The notes below the pieces were generated by a model that ran no database searches, was not told where the DNA came from, and saw only the letters and a program-made list of their open reading frames with translations. The position numbers and the translations under genes are program-made. From positions 1 through 9,952 of the forward strand of contig PSRH01000058.1 in assembly GCA_003175915.1 (NCBI GenBank): DNA of 9,952 nt. Direction: 5' to 3'. Of the stretch, positions 1 to 5,897 are shown in pieces. The first letter of the stretch is position 1. The number at the start of each line of letters is the position of its first letter. Origin of the DNA: Candidatus Melainabacteria bacterium. Lineage in GTDB: Bacteria; Cyanobacteriota; Vampirovibrionia; Obscuribacterales; Obscuribacteraceae.

Positions 1-10
1 ATCAGCACAC

Positions 11-187
11 TCAGCCCCGCGTTGGCCACGGATCGAGCTGATAGTTGTTGCGGAGATTCTTTTTGAGAGGCTGGCTCTGGTTTTTGCATTCGGGGTTACT
101 CAGCTGCCTAGCACTGATCATATCAATCAGCTTTTCTTTTATGGAGCGCACATCCAGTTCGGAAGATGCAAATATCTTCCTTGCCAT
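11..187 (-). CDS. Possible small hydrophilic protein, unknown function
   Basis: A 58-residue reverse ORF starting at an ATG (MARKIFASSELDVRSIKEKL) and ending in a TGA at 11-13. An in-frame TTG at 211 would add eight residues. The N-terminal half is charged and probably helical; the C-terminal half is rich in Asn, Gln, Lys and Pro. No domain, signal peptide or membrane segment is visible and I do not recognise a family. In favour: a plausible promoter just upstream (TTTTCA, 17 bases, TATATA on the reverse strand) and codon use that looks coding. Against: it is short, it lacks a clear ribosome binding site, and an overlapping forward ORF of similar length exists. It may be a real small protein or chance. 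Confidence 0.3.
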   Translation of the reverse strand: MARKIFASSELDVRSIKEKLIDMISARQLSNPECKNQSQPLKKNLRNNYQLDPWPTRG

Positions 188-221
188 TGCTCTAAAGAAG
201 AAGAACTCCAACCACCCTGCA

Positions 222-250
222 TATATAGTCTGAGCGGGTCAAGATGAAAA
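222..250 (-). promoter_or_regulatory. Putative promoter for the small reverse ORF
   Basis: On the reverse strand, TTTTCA (250-245, four of six consensus positions) is separated by 17 bases from TATATA (227-222, five of six). The predicted start of transcription is near 215, about 28 bases before the ATG at 187. Weak evidence from sequence only. Confidence 0.25.
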
Positions 251-525
251 ACGGTGTGGACAGGAAATGAACACAATAAAATGCACGCTTGTATATGGAA
301 AGGCGCCCGGAAAGCCATGTAGAAAAGCTGTTCAAAACAACAGGTGCATTTCCATTGACAACGGGCAGGAAAGCCACAGACTCACAGTCATCTATTTTTA
401 TGCTGTTCAAAAGTATTCCACTTGTGGATAAGGATCGGTAGGGAACAATATGTGCAAATGCATTCTGGCAACAGTTGCTTTCTTTACCATGGACAGGACT
501 TTTTCCCAATTGCAAAATAGATCGC

Positions 526-531
526 TATAGA
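526..531 (+). promoter_or_regulatory. Putative -10 box of the DUF2071 gene
   Basis: TATAGA matches four of six consensus positions. No good -35 box sits 17 bases upstream (TTTCCC-like sequence only). The predicted transcript start is about 538, which coincides with an ATG that opens a five-codon mini-ORF ending over the start codon at 552. Confidence 0.25.
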
Positions 532-551
532 CGGTCGATGCCATTTGTAGA

Positions 552-1304
552 ATGAACCCACACCATCTGCTTAGCGCAATAGATCATCGACCATATCCGC
601 TCCCACGAGCGTTATGGGCTATGACTCAAACTTGGTCGAATTTACTATTCGCACACTGGCCCGTCGCAACGGCGAAGCTACGAGATTTTGTTCCTAAGCC
701 TTTGCGCATCGACGAATTCGAGGGAACGGCCTGGATAGGCGTAATACCTTTTCAAATGACCAACGTAGTTCCCCGCGGCTTAATATGCGTTCCGCATCTG
801 TCGAATTTTCTTGAACTAAATGTAAGGACCTACGTGACCTTTCAAGACAAACCAGGTGTTTATTTCTTCAGTCTTGATGCTTCCAATCCCGTCGCAGTTT
901 TGGTCGCGAGAATGACTTATTTTCTGCCTTACTTTCAGGCGTCCATGACCTGTAGCACAAACGGCGATGAGGTTGAATATACCTGCAAGCGCACACATCG
1001 CGGCTCACCACCACTAGTCTTCCAGGGGACCTACAGACCAATTGGGCCGATCACATATTCGAATCAGGGCTCGCTGGAGTACTTCCTTACTGAGCGATAT
1101 TGTCTGTTTGTAGACAAAGGAAGCAACGGTCTTTTTCGTGCAGATATTCACCACGTAAAGTGGCCCCTCCAGAGCGCGGAAGCCGAGATTCGCATCAACA
1201 CAATGGCTGAGCCTTTAGGATTTAACTGCGCAGAGGCGAAACCCATACTCCATTTCGCTAAAAGCATCGATACCATAGAGTGGGCACCAGTTCGAAGCTC
1301 TTAG
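552..1304 (+). CDS. DUF2071 / YqjF family protein
   Basis: A 250-residue cytoplasmic protein with no signal peptide or membrane segment, close to the usual length of this family. The family signature runs through it in order: LLFAHWPV (31-38), a loop ending in a conserved Asp and Phe before AWIGVIPF (60-67), FLELNVRTYV (86-95), GVYFFSLDA (102-110), LPYFQA (125-130), SLEYFLTERYCLF (174-186) and HHVKWPL (200-206). Family knowledge: DUF2071 proteins, such as Bacillus YqjF, are predicted to have a fold related to acetoacetate decarboxylase, but their substrate is not established, so no reaction is assigned. The gene stands alone and converges on the glycoside hydrolase gene 31 bases away. The ATG at 552 has no Shine-Dalgarno sequence and overlaps the stop of a tiny upstream ORF. 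Identification is firm; function is unknown. Confidence 0.92.
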   Translation: MNPHHLLSAIDHRPYPLPRALWAMTQTWSNLLFAHWPVATAKLRDFVPKPLRIDEFEGTAWIGVIPFQMTNVVPRGLICVPHLSNFLELNVRTYVTFQDKPGVYFFSLDASNPVAVLVARMTYFLPYFQASMTCSTNGDEVEYTCKRTHRGSPPLVFQGTYRPIGPITYSNQGSLEYFLTERYCLFVDKGSNGLFRADIHHVKWPLQSAEAEIRINTMAEPLGFNCAEAKPILHFAKSIDTIEWAPVRSS

Positions 1305-1335
1305 CTCAGAACAACGCAACCCGCTCGACTTTGAC

Positions 1336-2625
1336 TTAATCCAGCAAAGCGATCAATTCCAATGCCAGGGCATTCCAGCTCATGAAGTCAGGTGCCCAGA
1401 GGGGTTCACCCGTATCGGCGTGATAATTTTCATATAGCGTGCCGTGCTTCTTAAGTCCTTTGCTCATAGCACTGAGTACTCTTGCGGCCAGATTTTCTGC
1501 TTCCTTCGCATAACCATGCTTGACCAGGCAGCGAGCCGCCATAACGTTTGGTAATACCCATATAGGACCCTGCCAGTTTGATACAGTCGCTCTTCCATAC
1601 AGGCCGCGCCGACTTTGGTTATAGAGCGGTTCTGAAACTGCCACTGAGGACATCCCAAAAGGTCTAAGAAAATGTTTGGGGTTGAGCAAATTGTCCTCAA
1701 TACACCGCTTGACTCGATCGGCTCTTGCCAGTCCAAAAAAGATAGGGGTCAAATTCGTCCAGGTGCGGATGGCAACCTGTCTGCCTGTGTTTGGGTTGAG
1801 ATTGCAGTGCATCCCTAATGTCTCATTCCAAAGCTGCTCCTCGACCTTTTGCTTGAGATTGTGAGCAAGTTCGGCGTATTTCGCGACGAGCCCCTTCTCA
1901 TCAAAATGTTCAGCTATCTGCCGAATGGCTTCGTATTCACCAACCAGATAGCTGCATAAATCAGCAGCTATGATCTTTCCGTCCGGATAGCTTTCGCTAT
2001 CTTCATTTTCGTCCTTTGCCGCAACCAAAGGCGCTATCAAGCCAAGGTTATCGTCCACACCACTTTCCAGCATGTTTCTCCAATGGAAAAGCCCGCCCTG
2101 ATGCATACGGGTGCGGCGGAAGTATTCTAACCAGCAATCGAGATCTTGCAGGAACATGGGAGGCAGCACCCGCTTGAACGACTCTTGTTGCAATTCTCTT
2201 AGCAGTGCCTGACAAAGAAACGGCTTACAGAGGTCGTTACTGTCCCATGTTCTCTTTGGTGAGACGGTGCGAGGAATAAAGCCATCTGCCCCTTTCAAAC
2301 TTAGAAAGTTAGAAACAACATCTCTTGCCAAACCGTTGATCCCTAAATGTGATTGGGCTTGACTGAAGAAACACGAATCCCAATCGTACATTTGCAAATA
2401 ATACCCAACCGTCGATCGCTCTGCGATTTGAGCTTCGTCATCGGCGCCGGCCACTTTATTGATCGAAGGAATAACAAAGCGATATTTCAGTATCCCAGAC
2501 GGTTCATGTAAACATGTCTTCGCCTTCTGCTTGATAAATACCTTTAATTCATGCAAATCGTTAAGCAAGACTTGAGGCCTTGCCGAAGAGGTAACAGCTA
2601 AAGTGGCTCGCTTTTGCATCTCCAT
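1336..2625 (-). CDS. Glycoside hydrolase, GH63/GH37-like (alpha,alpha)6 barrel
   Basis: A soluble enzyme of about 429 residues from the ATG at 2625; a TTG at 2640 would add five. Recognisable blocks (numbered from the ATG) are YDWDSCFF (80-87), ESGVDDN (187-193), a TWTNLTPIFFGLA stretch (about 289-301), NWQGPIW (350-356), YENYHADTGEP (398-408) and MSWNALALELI (415-425). In GH63 enzymes the Asp of the SGxDD block is the general acid and the Glu of the ENY-TGEP block the general base; both are present (Asp191/192, Glu399), so the enzyme should be active. The length and lack of signal peptide resemble cytoplasmic mannosylglycerate/glucosylglycerate hydrolases and trehalase-like enzymes more than long secreted GH63 glucosidases. 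The exact sugar cannot be read from the sequence. It follows the malic enzyme gene by 23 bases (8 if TTG is used), so co-transcription is likely. AGAG five bases before the ATG favours that start. Confidence 0.85.
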   Translation of the reverse strand: MEMQKRATLAVTSSARPQVLLNDLHELKVFIKQKAKTCLHEPSGILKYRFVIPSINKVAGADDEAQIAERSTVGYYLQMYDWDSCFFSQAQSHLGINGLARDVVSNFLSLKGADGFIPRTVSPKRTWDSNDLCKPFLCQALLRELQQESFKRVLPPMFLQDLDCWLEYFRRTRMHQGGLFHWRNMLESGVDDNLGLIAPLVAAKDENEDSESYPDGKIIAADLCSYLVGEYEAIRQIAEHFDEKGLVAKYAELAHNLKQKVEEQLWNETLGMHCNLNPNTGRQVAIRTWTNLTPIFFGLARADRVKRCIEDNLLNPKHFLRPFGMSSVAVSEPLYNQSRRGLYGRATVSNWQGPIWVLPNVMAARCLVKHGYAKEAENLAARVLSAMSKGLKKHGTLYENYHADTGEPLWAPDFMSWNALALELIALLD

Positions 2626-2648
2626 TCGTTCTCTAATCAAGCGGGCTT

Positions 2649-3977
2649 CTAACTGCTTTTCCAGGCAAAGGCAACGGCGGAAGCCACTGCTGCATGTGCT
2701 TCGGGATCGAGAATACTTGGCACCAGGTTATCCGCTTTGGTTTGGCCGGCAATAGCAACAGCGGCTGCTATTTGCATAACCTCGGTGAATCGTGTCGCAC
2801 CAGCGGTAAGAGCACCTTTGAATAGTCCGGGGAAAGCAAGGGCGTTATTGATGGTCCGTCCATCTGCAGCAAACCTGGCACCACTGGCTTTGGCCAGATC
2901 CGGATCAATCTCTGGGTCAGGATTGGACAAAGCCAAAATTGTTTGCCCGCGTCGTACATATTCAGGTTTGATTAGCCCGGGTACGCCTGTCGTAGCGATC
3001 ACTACATCGGCAAGCCCCATCACACCCTGCAAATCACTGGCCCTGCCACCAAGAACCTCAAATCGCTTTATGGCATCGGGCCGAATATCGGTTCCCACCA
3101 ATTCCTTAACGCCAAACGCCCTCAGCAGCCGGCTGATACCAAAGCCTGCTGCTCCCAGGCCAATCACACCGACACGGCAGGCGCTCAACTTCAAATCTAT
3201 TCTTTTAGCAATCGTAAGCAGCACACCAAGAACTACTACAGCAGTTGCATGCTGATCGTCATGTAAAACAGGAATGTTCAAGTCATTCTGGAGCTGTTGC
3301 TCAATCTCAAAACATTGCGGTGCCGCTATGTCCTCCAACTGAATAGCACCGAAAGTTGAAGCGATATTTTTCACCGTTTGAACAACGACATTTGTCTCAG
3401 TCGATTCGATCAAAATCGGTATGGCGCTGATTCCTACCATCTGCTCAAAAATCACCGCTTTTCCTTCCATCACAGGCATACCGGCAACAGGACCAATATT
3501 GCCCAACCCAAGGATAGCCGTACCATTAGTGACGACTGCCACTGTATTTGGTATGGAAGTATAGTGGCGGCTCATAGATGAATCGCGCTCAATTAGCCGG
3601 CATATTTGAGCCACCCCTGGAGTGTAAACTCTGCCCATCGCTGCCAGACTATCGAGCCTCACCCGGCTTTTCATGCCGATTTTGCCGCCTTCATGCACGG
3701 CCTGAACCGGATCGGTAACACTTTCTACCTCGATGCCTTCAACGTGGGCGAGTCCCTCAAGCACGTCGGACAAATGTTTTTCATCCTTGAGTTGCAGGCT
3801 TACCTCTCGCGTCAAGTAATCAGGCCCCTGATTGGCAATCGAAATTTCACCAATGTTGCCTCCGAGCTCGCCAATTGTCGTCGCCATTTTGCCGAGATAG
3901 CCTGGCTTATCCGTCACGCGAATTTTGAGAATGCGGATAAGCTTCGGAGGAATTTTCAATGACTGTGCAGTTACCAT
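2649..3977 (-). CDS. Malic enzyme with N-terminal ACT domain
   Basis: Catalyses oxidative decarboxylation of malate to pyruvate and CO2, reducing NAD(P)+; cytoplasmic. It has 442 residues from the ATG at 3977. An ACT domain covers roughly 15-90 (LIRILKIRVTDKPGYLGKMA and onward), implying control by a small ligand, often an amino acid. The catalytic region follows: YTPGV with the catalytic Tyr at 118, TNGTAILGLGNIGP (150-163), MEGK with the catalytic Lys at 173, LEDIAAP (214-220) and HDDQH (239-243) supplying metal ligands, the NAD(P)-binding GLGAAG (273-278), and NNALAFPGLFKGAL near 377-390. All key residues are present. Small departures from the common pattern are FEQMVGISAIP instead of LFKxFAGxDAxP, and HDDQHAT instead of HDDQHGT. 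Cofactor choice is not clear from the motif. A TTG at 3983 is an alternative start, but AGAG lies nine bases from the ATG and only three from the TTG. First gene of a probable operon with the glycoside hydrolase. Confidence 0.95.
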   Translation of the reverse strand: MVTAQSLKIPPKLIRILKIRVTDKPGYLGKMATTIGELGGNIGEISIANQGPDYLTREVSLQLKDEKHLSDVLEGLAHVEGIEVESVTDPVQAVHEGGKIGMKSRVRLDSLAAMGRVYTPGVAQICRLIERDSSMSRHYTSIPNTVAVVTNGTAILGLGNIGPVAGMPVMEGKAVIFEQMVGISAIPILIESTETNVVVQTVKNIASTFGAIQLEDIAAPQCFEIEQQLQNDLNIPVLHDDQHATAVVVLGVLLTIAKRIDLKLSACRVGVIGLGAAGFGISRLLRAFGVKELVGTDIRPDAIKRFEVLGGRASDLQGVMGLADVVIATTGVPGLIKPEYVRRGQTILALSNPDPEIDPDLAKASGARFAADGRTINNALAFPGLFKGALTAGATRFTEVMQIAAAVAIAGQTKADNLVPSILDPEAHAAVASAVAFAWKSS

Positions 3978-3989
3978 AAGCAATAGCTC

Positions 3990-4075
3990 TTATCTGACGC
4001 CAACCGGCTAGGAGCCGTCCGTAGCGAGCATCGTGACGCGCGGAGGAGGCGAAGGATGAAGCCGATGGAGCGCAT
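3990..4075. repeat. GC-rich patch with inverted repeats between divergent genes
   Basis: This segment is richer in G and C than the flanking sequence. It contains a short hairpin CGGCT-AGG-AGCCG (4005-4017) and a wider imperfect inverted repeat, GCG..CATCG (4024-4033) with CGATG..CGC (4063-4073). It lies in the 189-base gap between the malic enzyme and the first efflux channel. It could be a dispersed intergenic repeat unit, a structured leader or simply skewed sequence; no second copy occurs in this window. Confidence 0.35.
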
Positions 4076-4149
4076 TGAAAAAGTTTATCGCAAATCTGTT
4101 GACAAGATCTCGCTTGCTTGCCATCCATGAATAGTTAATGCGCAGCATC

Positions 4150-4155
4150 TATAAT
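4150..4155 (+). promoter_or_regulatory. Perfect -10 box before the first outer membrane factor
   Basis: TATAAT, six of six. The hexamer 17 bases upstream (ATGAAT) is a poor -35 box; a perfect TTGACA exists at 4099-4104 but is 45 bases away, too far for a normal promoter. Transcription would start near 4162, five bases before the ATG at 4167, giving an essentially leaderless message. The string ATAATTGACG (4151-4160) recurs upstream of the reverse gene at 8513. Confidence 0.45.
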
Positions 4156-4166
4156 TGACGTCCCGT

Positions 4167-5756
4167 ATGAACGCGCAAGCACGCCTTCTATCGCTGGCAG
4201 TAATCTGCCTTCAGCTTTTCTCTGAGAGCCGCGCTGAGAATAGCGAGGGCTTGGCAACTGCGCGAGAAGGAAAGCTCGAATCGCTCGGCGTCAATCTTTG
4301 TCTTCCTCATAGTCTGATTGCAGCAGGAGTTCCCACGCGCCCGGCGCCGTCATTGCCGATGCCTGAGGGCCCATCCAGTGGCAAAAACTCCCCAAAGGGC
4401 CAAACAGTCCAACCGGTCAGCCCACCAGCGACCGAAATGCCAATAATAGAAAAAGAGAAGCAGGACTCGGGTTCTAACAAACCGGCCGCAAAAGCAACTA
4501 TCGAATACAACGAGTCTGCTCCCACGGCTCAGGGTGTTCCACCTCTGGGCATCGTCCAGGCTCTCAATGAAGCTTTGATCAATAGCCCCAGAGCAGCGGC
4601 CATTCGTGCTCAGTTTGCTATTGCCCGCTCTAAGTATGCGCAGGCCACCCAAACACCCAATCCGAGTTTTTTCATGGATCGCGGACTGCTTGCTGAACAG
4701 GTCATGCGCATTGGTCCTCAATTCACATACGAACCGCCCTGGAAGCTGATTTTCCGACTGTTGGCTACAAAGCGCTTGGTGGCCCAAACAAAGACAGATT
4801 TATTGACGACGCTCTGGCAATTACGCGCCGACACACGCCGAGCCTACATGGAAGTAATCGTCGCTCAGGAGACGATGAAGACGCTTGAACAACTGTATGA
4901 CCTCTCATCAAAACTCCTTGCTGTCACAGACAAGCGCTTTCAAGCCGGTGACGTTCCTGAGCTTGATATGTTGAGGGCCCGCTTGGCAAATTCCCAAACC
5001 CAGGTAGAACTCGCTGTGGGTCGAGTAAGAGTCATTCGCGCCCGCCAGCAGCTCAATATAATCATGGGCCGACCTGTTCACCAGCCAGTGAATGTGCCAG
5101 GACTGCCCGACTACACCGGCTCGGTTCCTAGCTTTGAAAGAATCACCCAGCTGAACGAGGCGATGCCCAATTTCGAGCACCTTGTGCCACCGCTTCGCGA
5201 CTACATTGCCATCGGTTTGGCAAACAGGCTGGAATTGAAAAGTCTTGACCAGCAAATAAAACTCAATCAAATCAATCTGAAAGGTGCCTACGGAAATTCC
5301 ATTCCTAATCCGAAGGTGGCCCTTGGCAAATCGACAGAGGGTAACCCACCCGTGGGGCCAAAACTTACGGCTGTCTTTTTTACGGTCGACGCCGAGTCGG
5401 CTTTCACCAATTTGAATCAAGGCAATATCGCCTTATTTAAAGCCACAGCCAAACAGCTCAAGTATCAGGTTGGTTCGCAGAAGAACCTGGTCATCGGTCA
5501 GATCTCTAGTGCGTATCAAAGGCTGCTTGCCGCCAGAGAAAGACTAAGGGTTTATCAGGAACGTGTTTTGGCAGACTCATACGAAGTGGCGAGATTAGCC
5601 AGACGCAGCTACGAGGTCGGACAATCCGGCATCACTACTACTTTGCAGGCACAACAATACAACGTCCAGATCAGAAGTCAATATCTCGATGCAGTAATGA
5701 CTTACACCCAGGCGTTTACCGACCTGGAACAAGCCTGCGGAAAACCCCTTCAGTAA
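4167..5756 (+). CDS. TolC/CzcC-type outer membrane efflux channel, copy 1
   Basis: An outer membrane factor that would form the trimeric channel of a tripartite pump. It has 529 residues from the ATG at 4167; an in-frame TTG at 4155 lies inside the -10 box and is unlikely. A signal peptide ends near Ala23 (SRA-EN); there is no lipobox, unlike many CusC/OprM-type lipoproteins. Residues 24-120 form an unusual low-complexity, proline-rich extension with Cys45 and the motif AGVPTRPAPSLPMP. The core (about 125-529) shows the two-fold repeat of the family: ALNEAL..NSP, NPSFFMDRG, LRADTRRAYMEVIVAQE, AGDVPELDMLRARL in the first half and NQGNIA, SSAYQRLLAARERLRVYQE, RSYEVGQSGITTTLQAQQ in the second. 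The NQGNI block is typical of the CzcC branch associated with RND metal pumps. The protein ends QACGKPLQ, with the only other cysteine of the mature chain. No ribosome binding site is visible. It lies 141 bases before its paralogue, in the same direction. Confidence 0.93.
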   Translation: MNAQARLLSLAVICLQLFSESRAENSEGLATAREGKLESLGVNLCLPHSLIAAGVPTRPAPSLPMPEGPSSGKNSPKGQTVQPVSPPATEMPIIEKEKQDSGSNKPAAKATIEYNESAPTAQGVPPLGIVQALNEALINSPRAAAIRAQFAIARSKYAQATQTPNPSFFMDRGLLAEQVMRIGPQFTYEPPWKLIFRLLATKRLVAQTKTDLLTTLWQLRADTRRAYMEVIVAQETMKTLEQLYDLSSKLLAVTDKRFQAGDVPELDMLRARLANSQTQVELAVGRVRVIRARQQLNIIMGRPVHQPVNVPGLPDYTGSVPSFERITQLNEAMPNFEHLVPPLRDYIAIGLANRLELKSLDQQIKLNQINLKGAYGNSIPNPKVALGKSTEGNPPVGPKLTAVFFTVDAESAFTNLNQGNIALFKATAKQLKYQVGSQKNLVIGQISSAYQRLLAARERLRVYQERVLADSYEVARLARRSYEVGQSGITTTLQAQQYNVQIRSQYLDAVMTYTQAFTDLEQACGKPLQ

Positions 5757-5808
5757 TGTTTATCTGCGATTAAGATCAAGCGGAATTATTGAAAATGTCT
5801 GTTAAGCC

Positions 5809-5836
5809 CACTTGGCGCGTGAGACAGTGCTAAGTG
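5809..5836. repeat. Stem-loop between the two efflux channel genes
   Basis: CACTTGGC (5809-5816) pairs with GCTAAGTG (5829-5836) through eight positions, one of them G-U, around a 12-base loop. No T-tract follows, so it is not a classical intrinsic terminator. It lies in the 141-base gap and could be an attenuator, an RNA processing or stability element, or chance. Confidence 0.3.
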
Positions 5837-5897
5837 TTGCACCCCTGCTAATCACGACGCGATTGCCGGCTGGAAAAAGGCCTGATGCTATTCATAA

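Larger units (their letters stand above)
212..551. other. Intergenic region without a convincing gene
   Basis: About 340 bases between the small reverse ORF and the DUF2071 gene. It holds two copies of GGAAAGCCA (309-317 and 368-376), each followed by a copy of GCTGTTCAAAA (327-337 and 402-412). There is also a short inverted repeat CCAC-TT-GTGG (418-427) and a small hairpin GACT-CAC-AGTC. No tRNA-like fold or T-tract terminator was seen. A 107-codon reverse ORF (192-515) crosses it, but its translation has no family resemblance. The right end carries the probable promoter of the DUF2071 gene. Confidence 0.5.

Noticed and set aside
45..233. 62-codon forward ORF with a hydrophobic N-terminus
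   Set aside because: It starts with TTG, opposes the more protein-like reverse ORF, and its hydrophobic run is readily explained as the antisense of charged helical codons.
192..515. 107-codon reverse ORF in the left intergenic region
   Set aside because: Its translation shows no domain or family pattern, and it lacks a plausible ribosome binding site or promoter. It also overlaps the better supported promoter of the small ORF at 11-187.
4099..4104. Perfect TTGACA as a -35 box for the first efflux channel
   Set aside because: It is 45 bases from the TATAAT at 4150, and no -10 box is found at the proper 16-18 base spacing.
3907..4128. 73-codon reverse ORF upstream of the malic enzyme
   Set aside because: It overlaps the malic enzyme start in another frame and is made largely of the GC-rich inverted-repeat patch; the Ala/Ser/Arg-rich translation reflects base composition.
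5809..5836. Stem-loop as an intrinsic terminator of the first channel gene
   Set aside because: The hairpin is followed by a mixed sequence without a T-tract, so only a generic stem-loop is supported.
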